From assembly GCA_947579605.1 (NCBI GenBank), contig OX388325.1, positions 15,681,572 to 15,745,571 of the forward strand: a stretch of DNA of 64,000 bases, given 5' to 3'. This DNA comes from Athripsodes cinereus. Lineage: Eukaryota > Arthropoda > Insecta > Trichoptera > Leptoceridae. Of this stretch, positions 35,274-45,589 are shown piece by piece. Position 1 is the first letter of the stretch. Each line of letters opens with the position of its first letter. A model generated the notes under the pieces. That model saw only the letters and a list, made by a program, of their open reading frames with translations, ran no database searches and was not told the origin of the DNA. The translations under genes and the position numbers were made by a program.

Positions 35274-35865
35274 AAAAGAATTTGAATAAAGTTTCTATCG
35301 GAGCGGAGATAGAAAAGGAGCGTCATGAATAACTCTCATAACTGCTCTATGAACAATACAAATCAGACTAAGGTAGTAAGTTATCTTTAATCAATTCATA
35401 ATTTACGGAAAAGAATGAGAGACACATTCTACTATAGAGCAGACCCCCTAGACAAACATGCACTTGCACAAAAGAATTTGAATAAAGTTTCTATCGGAGC
35501 GGAGATAGAAAAGGAGCGTCCTGAATAACTCTCATAACTGCTCTATGAACAATACAAATCAGACTAAGGTAGTAAGTTATCTTTAATCAATTCATAATTT
35601 ACGGAAAAGAATGAGAGACACATTCTACTATAGAGCAGACCCCCTAGACAAACATGCACTTGCACAAAAGAATTTGAATAAAGTTTCTATCGGAGCGGAG
35701 ATAGAAAAGGAGCGTCCTGAATAACTCTCATAACTGCTCTATGAACAATACAAATCAGACTAAGGTAGTAAGTTATCTTTAATCAATTCATAATTTACGG
35801 AAAAGAATGAGAGACACATTCTACTATAGAGCAGACCCCCTAGACAAACATGCACTTGCACAAAC
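35274..35865 (+). repeat. 196-bp tandem triplication
   Basis: Units start at 35274, 35470 and 35666, each with TTTCTATCGGAGCGGAGATA and ending CAAACATGCACTTGCACAAA. The only difference noticed is CGTCATGAAT in unit 1 against CGTCCTGAAT in units 2 and 3. Near-identity implies a very recent expansion or an assembly or population variant. The unit has no coding content. Confidence 0.85.
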
Positions 35866-35879
35866 GAATTTTCGACAAT

Positions 35880-36431
35880 AACTGCAACAATAACGCATAA
35901 TTACACGGTACGTGTAGGTAGATTGTCGAAGAGTTCGCCAGTAGTCGATCGCTAAGTACGGTTTGTAATTACGGCATTTGAAAACATATATGAAAACATC
36001 AAATAATATGACAGTATAAAACGTTTTCTCGGCACAAACAGGACGACCTGTAAGTTCATTAGACGCAGCAGCTAGTGTATTTGTGGAAGACACAGAGATG
36101 GTTTAGTATAGGTGTCGGAATCTGGAGTTAGAGAACCGTATTCCGTCAAATCTCATCTCCGAACTCAAGATGAAAAGTGTCTTTACTCTTTTGAACGTCT
36201 GTCTTTTACAGTAGAACACTCGAAAACTTATGTGGTGTTCTCACTTTGGCGAATATCACCAGGGCACCTAAATATAGCCAGCCATTTGAACCGTGTGAGC
36301 AAATTGACAGCTAGTCTGAAACGATAAAAACCAGTAGAAACGATATCGTCTCGAGTTGACCATCTTCCAACTTTTTCTCTGGTTGAACGATTTGCGCATG
36401 CGTAGATGTGCGCGGCGTCCGTAAAAACTTT
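35880..36431. other. Gene-less stretch
   Basis: Several short frames occur on both strands without recognisable motifs. CG dinucleotides are somewhat denser around 36395-36420. No gene is called. Confidence 0.35.
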
Positions 36432-36623
36432 CTAACCTATAAATTTTATAATGTTTCCCGCTTCGTGACAACTATTATCTTTGTTGTTGGTGTGTGGCGT
36501 TTGTTTCCTTAATTTAAAGGCGCCTTTAACCTCTACTATAAAATTTTCAACTAAAAATAAACACTTCGCGATCTCCATCTCGACGTCCGTCATTTTGAAA
36601 ACAATGTCAAAATCAAAGCGCAT
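36432..36623 (-). pseudogene. Possible Harbinger-type transposase N-terminus remnant
   Basis: From the internal methionine near 36593, the minus frame reads MTDVEMEIAKCLFLVENFIV followed by a Lys/Arg-rich stretch and a stop. The acidic start with an E-I-A-x-C-L-x-L pattern recalls Harbinger (HARBI1-like) transposase N-termini in insects. No catalytic DDE region is found downstream. The assignment is tentative and chance is possible. Confidence 0.25.
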
Positions 36624-36745
36624 CTAACAGATCGTTTCTATATCGGTGGACTGGTGTAGCGATCAATGGGCGTACGGCGAATTTTGTTTTTTCGCCTGAC
36701 GTTATATTTTGAAATTCGCCTGGTTATATTTTGATATTCGCCAAA

Positions 36746-36870
36746 TGCCGTGTACATACAGCTGGATGCTTATTCGAGTATTTCTTCGGAGAGTGCTCCG
36801 AATTGTCGCCGAAAGATTTAAGATTTTTGCTTGATGCTTGACGTTCGCATCCAGCTGTCTGTACGCGGCA
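36746..36870. mobile_element. 125-bp palindromic MITE
   Basis: TGCCGTGTACATACAGCTGG (36746) pairs with CCAGCTGTCTGTACGCGGCA (ending 36870). The centre holds a second stem, TTCGGAGAG...CTCCGAA. Short frames crossing it on both strands are artefacts of the palindrome. Confidence 0.65.
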
Positions 36871-36885
36871 CAATGTGAACACCCC

Positions 36886-36938
36886 AATACAGAAAGAGTG
36901 GGAGACCAATTCTTTGCCAGGTGCTCCACGGAATGTTT
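36886..36938 (-). repeat. Repeat A fragment
   Basis: AAGAGTGGGAGACCAATTC, TGCTCCACGGAAT matches the 5' end of repeat A as seen at 50170-50212. Confidence 0.5.
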
Positions 36939-37204
36939 AATTATCTAGCTGAATATATTATTATATTTTTATCAGTGTCATTAGGTAAAATTGCGATCGC
37001 ACTTATCATTTGCGCGGTTCACTTTATTTTGATGTCTCTGATAAGATACTTATATATTATTTTTATCTACTCTACTATTTTCTACACCTGGTTACTGGAG
37101 ATATACATAGATAGATATTTTTTTTCTGTTGTTTTGTTTAATTCGCTTCTAATTAATACGTAAATAATTGTATTTTCCGTAATATATTAATAATACTTAG
37201 ATAA

Positions 37205-37910
37205 CACATAACTAAGGGAGTGAAACAAGGTTGTGTCATATCTCCGTGTTTGTTTAATCTATTCTTTGAATAGGTATCAAATATGACCCAAAAAATATTA
37301 TGGATGTTTATACTTGAAATAAAGCAATCTGTGTTTTTCTGAAATAATATCAAAAATTTATTAAAAACATTATTTAAACTAAAGAAACTAAATAATACTA
37401 AACATAAAATAAACAATAATAAAACAATTACCTGAAATAATATCAAAAAAACAGCATTTAAAGTCTTTATTTCAGGTCTTTCAAAACTAACACAATATTA
37501 CAAACAAAATTACTTTACCAACTGTCAAAACAAAAATTCTAAATTCAAATAAATAAACTAAAGGAAATCACTCCTATGAGTAGGTAGGTGGTTTTCTTTA
37601 CATAATATAACATATCGCTACAGGTGACCTTTGAAATAGATGTATATTGGTCTTCAATTGAATGGAAATCTGGTGAATGTTTTGATGTATGCAGATGATT
37701 TGGTGTTAGTGGCTAAGAATGAAAGTGACTACAAAATATTTTTTCGTGTGTGGGTGTGTGTTATTGCAGAATGAATGGGTTAGAAATTAATGTTGCGAAG
37801 ACGATAGTGCTGGCATTTGAAAGAGATGTAAAATAAATATTAATAAAAAAAAGGTTGACAATGAATGTTTGGAGAAAGTTTTTGGGCCCTAATTGACATT
37901 TCACTACAAA
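37205..37910 (+). mobile_element. Non-LTR retrotransposon reverse transcriptase core, split
   Basis: 37217-37267 encodes GVKQGCVISPCLFNLFF, the conserved block before the catalytic motif. 37685-37712 encodes MYADDLVLVA, carrying the YADD catalytic aspartates. MNGLEINVAKTIVLAFERDV and NECLEKVFG follow, matching the upstream part of the WFGH family (compare 59810-59900). About 340 bp of AT-rich sequence with a CCTGAAATAA/TTATTTCAGG inverted pair separates the two blocks. Stops and frameshifts make it non-functional. Confidence 0.7.
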
Positions 37911-37967
37911 CGGATTTGTCCATTTTCGACTCTACCTAAAACACTCGATTGCATACATGTTTATTGC

Positions 37968-38020
37968 GTCCGGTTATTCCACTGGCTACCCCACATGCGG
38001 GAGATTGCAAGATGGATTAG
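37968..38020 (+). repeat. Repeat A fragment
   Basis: TCCACTGGCTACCCCACATG and GGGAGATTGCAAGATGG correspond to the 3' end of repeat A. Confidence 0.45.
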
Positions 38021-38104
38021 ATAGATAAACCAAAATAGATTACGGCTCAAAACGTTTGCATCAAAACACCTACGCTATATTACGAATCACAGAATACAAA
38101 GTTC

Positions 38105-38310
38105 AAGCGATGATCTTCTTCTTCTTCTTCCTAGCCTACTCCCGTCCACTCCTGGACGAAGGCCTCCTCCATCGCCTTCCACGCCGCTCTATCTTGGGAA
38201 AATGCGGCATCTTGGTTGTTCTTTTGGAGGGTTTGTTGGCGTTACCTCACCACGCTTGCCATGCGGGTTGGTGAGTCGCAGTATCCTGGAGGTTCGGGTG
38301 TTTTGTGAAC
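38105..38310 (-). repeat. LINE 3'-end-like dispersed repeat with (TTC)n
   Basis: TTCTTCTTCTTCTTCCTAGC, CCGTCCACTCCTGGACGAAG and GCCTCCTCCATCGCC is a phrase I know from many insect genomes as a LINE-derived 3' terminus. Read on the minus strand it ends in an (AAG)n tail. The 72-codon plus frame across it is spurious. Confidence 0.5.
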
Positions 38311-38804
38311 TCAAGCGATGATAATTTATTAAAAACTAGAGTAAAGTGCGGGTAAAGTGATTGCGTCAATTTCAAAGAAAACAATATTATATTTATCTAT
38401 AGACTTACTAACTAGACTAGTAGCCCAGTTGAGACTTGTTGTAAAATTATGTTAGTTTTTTTCCACTAATGGCATAGCATTCTACATGGATGATTTGTGC
38501 CAAAAACAGTTTCTAAATGTAATTAAATGTCAGGGAGAAGATAGTTATTAGAGAATATTAAAATTTGCCTTTATCGATTTGAGAAGGGATAGATGGATTG
38601 TATCGGATGTCTTACTCAGTAATCGTTCAATAGTCAGGGGGAATTGGCAATCGTTTCGAAGAGCATCGACGAATTTATAGAAAATTAATAGTACCTACAT
38701 AAAAAAATCAAAAAGTATACAGAATTGCAGGAAGAAATAAAAAGATTTGGAAAATGAAAATTATTACAAAAGTATCTACCAATAGTTTTGGCAAGTACAT
38801 ACAG

Positions 38805-39112
38805 GCATCATACTACATCATCTTTTTAACAGTTTAAATATATAAGTACTACCACAAGCATCATATTATATCACTTTACAGAAGGCTGCAATTCTGAAAA
38901 CTACTTGTAGAATAATACCTATACACATTTTTACAAATAGACAAAACTTAACGAACTGCCACAGAAACGGGTGAAACTTAACGAACTGCCACAGAAACGG
39001 GTGAAACTTAACGAACTGACAGAGAAACAGGTTACACTTGGCACATGTGCCCGTGTGACATGGAATACCGGGAGAAAATCCTGAGTAACTGTTTGTGACA
39101 TAAGATTAGTAC
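38805..39112. repeat. Repeat G, copy 2, with internal 30-bp triplication
   Basis: Same order of words as 33790-34095. At 38945-39034, a 30-bp unit (AACTTAACGAACTGCC, then ACAGAAACGGGTGA) occurs three times. The third unit carries small changes (GACAGAGAAACAGG). Copy 1 has a single unit. Confidence 0.65.
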
Positions 39113-39311
39113 CTACTAATCTGACGCTGTTTCAATCCATAACATTAAGATGGTAATGGTTTCCTTCCAGCTAACGCAGGAGTAAAGGACATCCTTTAAA
39201 GCTGGAAAATTCATATAAATACTTTTACAATAAAAAAAATAATGCGTCCTAATTAATTCTGCTAATTTATTTGAGACAAAAAAAGAAAAGTTTTCGATTT
39301 ATTACCCCTTT

Positions 39312-39620
39312 TTGCTATTTGCTAGTAATAATAATATTTCAATTCAGAGCAGCTTGATTTCAGCGGTGCAGAATTACTACAAAAATGTTCTTAAAGCAAA
39401 CTACTTAGAAATTTTAGAAATTAAAAATTGTAAAAAACGTCGTAAATATCCAACAGCCCCAAATAACGTCACCACTACTTTTGCTCCCGAACCCACCCCT
39501 GAATTAGTCACCCCCACCCTCCACACAACCCCTACCGACCCTAAATTATTTTGAATTTAGTATTGTATTGTTACTGATGATCACTACATTGTAGTCGAAA
39601 ACGTTTTAACAATTAAACAA
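39312..39620 (+). mobile_element. Possible Penelope-like retroelement 3' end
   Basis: The 80-codon frame reads NYLEILEIKNCKKRRKYP and ends in a Pro/Thr-rich tail. The downstream phrase TGATGATCACTACATTGTAG then TCGAAAACGTT resembles the post-stop region of GIY-YIG-bearing Penelope-like elements. The catalytic GIY-YIG part is absent. Confidence 0.3.
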
Positions 39621-40102
39621 TGGGGAACTTTCACAAAAAAAAAATTTCAACCCAAAAAATAGTACAGAAAATTAGAAAAATTATGGTACTTTTTATATTT
39701 TTAAATGTGCATTTTTAAGGTTTTTATCACCATTTAAAAAAGCAATTTTCACACTTCGCCGCATAAAGGTCCACTCGTGGCGGAGCAGTATTTGACAATA
39801 TCAGGCGCTACAAACAGTACTAAGAGTGAAATGTGTGGCAATACAAAATAGCGCCTAGCGACGTCACACCGGACTAATTCAATAACAGAAAATATGGATT
39901 TTTAAAATGAAAATAATGAATGAAAAGTTTTATTTTATGGTTTCTTATTAGGATATTCATGATCAGCGTATATTTATTAATATGAATTGATAACATTTAT
40001 TCATATTCCTCACACATGCATGTTCCCTATTCTTATAGTGGAATGAAACAGTGTTTTTTTTAATTTATTTTAAATATAATCTTTTATTGTATAGCGGTTT
40101 GA
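39621..40102. other. Gene-less stretch before the minisatellite
   Basis: AT-rich. It contains a short CG-containing patch (GGCGCTACAAACAG, AGCGCCTAGCGACGTCAC, 39805-39865). No gene is seen. Confidence 0.35.
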
Positions 40103-41019
40103 TTTTCATACATGCTGAATGTCAACTCATGCCTATTTTCATACATGCTGAATGTCAACTCATACCTGTTTTCATACATGTTGAATGTCAACTCATACCT
40201 ACCTGTTTTCATACATGCTGAATGTCAACTCATGCCTATTTTCATACATGTTGAATGTCAACTCATACCTACCTGTTTTCATACATGCTGAATGTCAACT
40301 CATGCCTATTTTCATACATGCTGAATGTCAACTCATACCTGTTTTCATACATGTTGAATGTCAACTCATACCTACCTGTTTTCATACATGCTGAATTTCA
40401 ACTCATACCTGTTTTCATACATGCTGAATGTCAACTCATACCTGTTTTCATACATGTTGAATGTCAACTCATACCTGTTTTCATACATGTTGAATGTCAA
40501 CTCATACCTACCTGTTTTCATACATGCTGAATGTCAACTCATACCTACCTGTTTTCATACATGCTGAATTTCAACTCATATCTGTTTTCATACATGCTGA
40601 ATGTCAACTCATACCTGTTTTCATACATGCTGAATGTCAACTCATACCTACCTGTTTTCATACATGCTGAATTTCAACTCATACCTGTTTTCATACATGC
40701 TGAATTTCAACTCATATCTGTTTTCATACATGCTGAATTTCAACTCATATCTGTTTTCATACATGCTGAATTTCAACTCATATCTGTTTTCATACATGCT
40801 GAATGTCAACTCATACCTGTTTTCATACATGTTGAATGTCAACTCATACCTACCTGTTTTCATACATGCTGAATGTCAACTCATGCCTATTTTCATACAT
40901 GCTGAATGTCAACTCATACCTGTTTTCATACATGTTGAATGTCAACTCATACCTACCTGTTTTCATACATGCTGAATTTCAACTCATATCTGTTTTCATA
41001 CATGTTGAATGTCAACTGT
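40103..41019 (+). repeat. Minisatellite, about 27 units of 33/37 bp
   Basis: The unit is TTTTCATACATGCTGAATGT then CAACTCATACCTG. Longer units carry an extra CTAC (ACCTACCTG). Variants are TGCTGAATGT, TGCTGAATTT and TGTTGAATGT, and endings CATGCCTA, CATACCTG and CATATCTG. Variants occur in runs, so blocks of several units have been duplicated together. Because 33 is divisible by three, six open frames run through the array. They are compositional artefacts, not a repeat protein. Confidence 0.92.
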
Positions 41020-41544
41020 AACCATTCCTTCTTAGATTTTAATTATTTACCTAAAACGTATAAATGCAGACAGCTCTGACATTTATCTGTTATCTTAACA
41101 ATTACCTACCATGACGAAAGAGTAAATAATGGAATTATTGGATTACAGATAAAATCATTTTTATCTCTTCAATCATAATAATTATAACAATATACCTAAC
41201 ACATACATACCTGTATACATATATCTAACGAGTGCAGCGGGAAATAACATTATAATCGGGTCATTATTTTTCTAATATATATCCTACGCCACATATTCTT
41301 GATTAAAAAATACGTACATTCGTTTCATTTATCGATGTAAAAAAAATGCAAAATATTTGGAAATCTGACCCGACAAGTAGTTTTAGAATTGTATCCCTTA
41401 GAAATTTCTTGTAAAATAATTTTCCTACAAAGATTTTTGCGAGATATTTTCCTTGCATCAGTTATTCACTTCTTTCCATTATTAATTATTTTACAATTTA
41501 AAATACGTTGATATTTTTCATTTCTGCTCTAAACTCAATATAGA
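41020..41544. other. Gene-less stretch
   Basis: AT-rich and no gene or repeat is recognised. Confidence 0.35.
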
Positions 41545-41725
41545 CTTGTCTAGTTCTATAACTCTAACAAGTAGAAATGTCTTATATTCGAGAAATCTCC
41601 GATTTTGTAAATTTGTTATTTTTACAAAATGTTTTAAAAACACAACAGTAAGTTAAAAATATACTATACAATAATCGCACTGTTAAAGACATACGTTATC
41701 GTTGTTCCGTAAAACAGTGGTTTTG
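41545..41725 (+). repeat. Repeat H, copy 1
   Basis: AGTAGAAATGTCTTATATTC, TTTTAAAAACACAACAG and TAAAGACATACGTTATC recur at 45590-45790 and, split and inverted, at 42172-42700. The nature of the element is unknown. Confidence 0.6.
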
Positions 41726-42000
41726 ATTCACCACAAATGTCCAGCAGGAACAAGACACAAGGAAGTTAATTAACTTTCTCTATTATGCGCAATGCCAGGA
41801 TTCCTAGTAAATATAAAAAGCTGGGATATCCTTACCTTAATCCGGGTTCAGGTAAATCCTTCATCCTTTTCAATACAAAAAACATAATATTAATTTATTA
41901 TTATATTACATAGGGTATAACGTGCCAATAATAAAAGTGAGACTTCTGTCTATATTCCTAGAATTTCCGGTATGAAAAACAATACTCCACATTCGCTTAT

Positions 42001-42100
42001 CATTATGTTTGAGATGGCTTGGTCATGTTGAACGAATGGAAGGCGACAAAGAAGAATGACAAAGAGGATATACTTCTCTGAAAGAAAGGGTGTGTAAAGA
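42001..42100 (+). mobile_element. WFGH-family retrotransposon fragment
   Basis: It reads LRWLGHVERMEG, then a frameshift, then TKRIYFSERKGV. Both ends are truncated. Confidence 0.65.
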
Positions 42101-42204
42101 AAAAAAGGGTGGTTAAATAATAAACTAATACAGTCACATATTATATTACTATATATTACATAAATATTTCACATTCTGTTGTGTTTTTAAAGCATTATAA
42201 TATT

Positions 42205-42346
42205 GTATGATCTTAGGCTTTCACGGCCGGCGTCACTAGTAAGAATATTCATTTCCGGGCTTAGTGGCCGTGGTCTTAGTGGTTGTGGGTGAAACGTTGG
42301 GTCACAGACTACCCTACAGACCACGGCCACTAAGCCCGGAAATGAA
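42205..42346. mobile_element. 142-bp foldback element flanked by a 12-bp direct repeat
   Basis: CATTATAATATT occurs at 42193-42204 and 42347-42358, a likely target-site duplication. Inside, CATTTCCGGGCTTAGTGGCC (42250-42269) pairs with GGCCACTAAGCCCGGAAATG (42325-42344). The left side also contains CTTTCACGGCCGGCGTC, which is not mirrored. Confidence 0.65.
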
Positions 42347-42361
42347 CATTATAATATTATT

Positions 42362-42598
42362 ATGTATTTATCTATTCCCTTACGCCGTATCCCATGTGGG
42401 GTAGGCAGAGAGAACGGAACGCCATATAGACCTGTCCTTACATACTTATTTCGCTTCTTCCACATTCATACAATTTCTCATGCACACACGTCGATTTCTC
42501 TAACTCAAAACACGGCTGTCTTTGAAAATTTCATCTACATGGTCAAGCCATGTATATCTCGGACGCCCGCGCTTCCTCGCACCCCTCCATTCAGACAG
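42362..42598 (-). mobile_element. WFGH-family retrotransposon 3' end
   Basis: Antisense landmarks are CCGTATCCCATGTGGGGTAG, GAACGGAACGCC, CACACGTCGATTTCTC and CGGACGCCCGCGCTTCC. The GATA-like tail lies at 42362. The 88-codon plus frame is antisense noise. Confidence 0.75.
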
Positions 42599-42959
42599 TG
42601 TAATTGTCAAACAAAATTACAAAAATGACGATTTCTCGAATATAAGACAATTCTACTTGATGTAGAGTTATGCAACTGGACAGGCGATAATATAATAAAG
42701 AGAATCACAGTTTAATACGAATAAATATTATAAATAATATATTACATATTAAAACAACATCATTCTACAATTACATTATTTGTTATAATATAACGATGTT
42801 ATAAATAGCAGAGACACGCGACTGTACGTCATGCGACAAGTAGCGACGTGTTAACACGTCAGTTATCGTAACGTAAACACGGTAACACACAATGTACCTC
42901 TTGGAAAAACACACCTTCTTCATTCGAATTTACTCAAAATATGCATATATTATGTATAT

Positions 42960-43227
42960 GATGATGATTTCGTTTTGATGCCGTTTAACAGTCCCTAGAT
43001 CGTCTCAAGGACGCCGGTGAAGAGTGCAGTTTTCAATTTGCTTCTGAAGCTGGTGACAGTCTGATTGTCTCTCAATGGTACCGGTAGGCGTATCCACGTA
43101 ACCGGTCCAACAACACCAAAAGCCCTCTCATAGAAGTTAGACTTACCGGCTCTATTGGTTGCGAGATGGTTGTGAACCATCAGCAAGAGTGAAAACGGAC
43201 GGTTGGTGGCCTTTAAATGACGCATGC
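42960..43227 (-). mobile_element. CR1/L2-like retrotransposon C-terminus
   Basis: The minus frame 42995-43225 reads KSNFYERAFGVVGPVTWIRL, PVPLRDNQTVTSFRSKLKTA and LF. This is the RAFxVxGPxxWNxLP...FKxxLKTxLF ending of CR1/L2-like LINEs, with N to I in WIRLP. The 3' end near 42960 is a GATGATGAT-type repeat. Confidence 0.75.
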
Positions 43228-43421
43228 TGAAGATTGATATTTTTTTTTTAAAAGATATATCTGGGTTTTGTTATAAACCCAAATACAACCTTATACACCT
43301 TTCACACTAAGCTAAAAGCTTGTGTTGTGAAAGGGGAGTTTGCCGGCACCTGGGATCGAACCACGGACCCCTTGTTCTGAAGGCCGAGACTCTACCTCCA
43401 GGCTACCGACGAACTCTAAAT
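43228..43421 (-). mobile_element. tRNA-derived SINE 1 (minus)
   Basis: The reverse complement carries B-box GGTTCGATCCC (43352-43362) and A-box-like TAGCCTGGAGG, then the shared body and an A-rich tail at 43228. It sits exactly between a CR1/L2-like and an RTE-like fragment. Confidence 0.85.
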
Positions 43422-43610
43422 TGGTCGGAACGCGTCGAAAACGAAGAGGTGTTAACTGGGGTAGGAGAAAAAAGGCAACTCCTTAAAAGAATCAGCTAAC
43501 AACGAGCTAACTGGATTGGCCACAACATCAGGCGGCACCCAGGACTGCTTTCTGCAATGCTTTTACGATGTGGAGTGCCGAATAAATCAGCAGCGGGTGG
43601 AATTCTTTCG
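43422..43610 (+). mobile_element. RTE-like retrotransposon fragment
   Basis: It reads NWSERVENEEVLTGVGEKRQ, then LLKRIS, a stop, and QRANWIGHNIRRHPGLLSAM. This is the family block W(T/S)xRVxNEEVLxxVxExRxLLxxIxxRRxxxIGHxLR. It is degenerate. Confidence 0.65.
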
Positions 43611-43659
43611 ATTGTAAGTTCTAGATTTTGGCTTTTGACCACTCACAATAAAATACTCA

Positions 43660-43724
43660 TTTATAGGCGAAGTAGCCAGCAGACCAGCCGCTTGTAATAA
43701 CCGCTACTACTACTACTACTACTA
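43660..43724 (-). repeat. Repeat A fragment with (CTA)n
   Basis: GAAGTAGCCAGCAGACCAGC, CGCTTGTAATAA, then a CTACTACTACTACTACTACTA run (43704-43722). Confidence 0.5.
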
Positions 43725-43970
43725 ATTAACTAAAAACTACAAGAATAATAGTAGATATTTTCTATAGGTAGGCAGATTTCCCTTTCTGCATCGCACGCAA
43801 TCAAACAGAACGCGTGAAATCATTGCATCGTATCAACATTTCAACTAATACATTCGTTGCATTATGTTTTTAGTTAATCTTCATATTAGGGCTGATTCTG
43901 AATCTTGATGAACTAACTAATAATAAATTGTTGAAGGGTGTTTGTGCTCACACTGTGAAAATTCATATTC

Positions 43971-44115
43971 AATATTTATAAGACAATCAAAACACTGTTA
44001 TAATTTTCACCACATTTATTCAAACTCTAACGTTTTCGCCCACTTCAACGGGCATTCTCAAGAGTACTCTTGAGAATGAAATAATAACAGTGTTTTGATT
44101 GTCTTATAAATATTT
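43971..44115. mobile_element. 145-bp palindromic MITE with AATATTTATAAGACAATC termini
   Basis: AATATTTATAAGACAATCAA (43971) faces TTGATTGTCTTATAAATATT (ending 44115), an exact match that continues through AACACTGTTAT. A second palindrome, CATTCTCAAGAG/TACTCTTGAGAATG, lies at 44053-44078. No coding capacity is seen. Confidence 0.75.
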
Positions 44116-44539
44116 AACTAATAATAGTTCGAAAAAAATCGTATTCAGTATTAGTTACGAACTATAAACAACTATAAACTCGATAACCACCAAGGGCAAA
44201 CGGTGAAATCTATGGGACAAACAAATATTAGTCGGTGATGCCGCAATAAAAAATGTTTTTCACGTTCCGATTTACACTTCTGGCAACAAGCTGTCGCTCG
44301 TGAAAATTGTGAAATGTCAGATTTGCCGGTATATTTTGACGTTCGCATTTGCGTCGGTGGTGGTATAATTTTACAATTTATAGATGCCAAGAGTTGCGAG
44401 GACCCTAAAAATTTCCATTTTTTACTTTTAATTGAAAAAACAACTTTAAACTTCCAAAATATAGCAATATTCTGCGGCAAAATGACAGCAACTAATAATA
44501 TTCGCACGATTGGGTAGTGGCCTTGTGCCCGGTCTGAAA
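44116..44539. other. Gene-less stretch
   Basis: Frames of 111 (minus, 44172-44507) and 67 (plus, 44314-44517) codons overlap. Neither has recognisable motifs. No gene is called. Confidence 0.35.
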
Positions 44540-44836
44540 AATAACATGGTGATTGTTTTTTTTTTATCTATTGATGTTTTTTGAGTTAACTTTATTTATT
44601 GGTTTTTTAAATGGTGTTTGAAATATTGTGTAGTGTTTTTACAGAATATTGTAAGTTATTTTTTTTATTAATGGGTTATATTCGTATGGTTGTTATTTTA
44701 GATTCTTAGATTCATATTTGTTTATGATTGTTATATGTTGTCCACTGTCCAGCAATTAGGTTTCACAACTGTCAAGCTGGCAGTGGTATATTTTATTCAA
44801 ATAAAATAAAAATAAAATAAAAATAAAATAAATTAA
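44540..44836 (+). repeat. LINE 3' UTR with (AATAAA)n tail
   Basis: T-rich non-coding sequence ends CAGTGGTATATTTTATTCAA, followed by several AATAAAATAA units (44795-44836), typical of a retroposed 3' end. The parent family is unknown. Confidence 0.5.
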
Positions 44837-44958
44837 AAGTCGCGAATAAGATTCTGCCAAATACAACTAATTGTAATTGTCAGATGTCAACTAAAATTTC
44901 GTTCTGAATACGAAATCCATAGACTCTCGAAATTTATAGTTGTACTAAGGTGTCAAAA

Positions 44959-44993
44959 TGAACTAGCTAACTAAATTAGTCAGCTAGTTCATT
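44959..44993. repeat. Hairpin
   Basis: TGAACTAGCT(AA)...AGCTAGTTCA is an exact inverted repeat with a ~14-bp loop. Confidence 0.4.
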
Positions 44994-45029
44994 GTTCAAT
45001 CACAACAAACCAACCTTTCATCACAAGTG

Positions 45030-45300
45030 AGACCAGATCCCAAAGATTGACATGGGTTGGTCACGTCGTTAAATCCGGAGAAGAAAGGGCGACTAAATGT
45101 ATTCTTCAGGGTATACCAGAAGGGTAGAAAACCGTTAGACAAAGATTGTTAGATATATTAACACCAACCGAGATCTAGGGGAGCTAAATGCTAGCTAAAG
45201 ACGACTGCCATTCCATTGCTCAAGATATTAAGGCTTGGAGATCTATTGTTTCGGAGGCAAAGATACTGCAAGGGCTTTTCGGTCATCGGAAGTAAGTAAG
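45030..45300 (+). mobile_element. Non-LTR retrotransposon C-terminal tail
   Basis: It reads QRLTWVGHVVKSGEERATKC, ILQGIPEG, then after stops DIKAWRSIVSEAKILQGL. This is the WxGHVxR...P.G.R..GRP...W...AKxxxGL ending of LINE proteins. It is heavily decayed. Confidence 0.6.
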
Positions 45301-45589
45301 TTAATAATATATGAGGCATTCAAACCACAAGTGGCCTAAGCTTAATGATATAAGATGTTGTATAGGCTTTCGTGGTCTTCATTTATGGATGTTGATGTTC
45401 TTCTGAGTTTATTGCGTCTCGTTGGTCGTTGGTCTCCTATGCCAATGCCACAGGGGACGTGGTGTTGAGGATACACATAACATAGCCGTTTACACTATGT
45501 ATGTAAGACCAATGTTTTATGAGTACATACTCTTGCTTAATACTCTTCTCTATACTGACTCCGTTTTCTGTTCCAGTGGCGGAACTTGT

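Larger units (their letters stand above)
42172..42700 (-). repeat. Repeat H, copy 2, split by two insertions
   Basis: TTCTGTTGTGTTTTTAAAGC (42174-42193) and GATTTCTCGAATATAAGACA (about 42628-42650) are consecutive parts of repeat H in reverse. They are separated by a palindromic element (42205-42346) and a WFGH fragment (42362-42598). Confidence 0.55.

Noticed and set aside
40103..41019. Regular direct repeats suggesting a CRISPR array
   Set aside because: There are no unique spacers (units are contiguous), the setting is eukaryotic, and no cas genes are present.
40185..41021. Overlapping frames of 60-113 codons encoding a SYMLNVNS-type repeat peptide
   Set aside because: They follow from a 33-bp minisatellite unit (multiple of three) free of stops. 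There is no start context, splice signal or non-repetitive flank.
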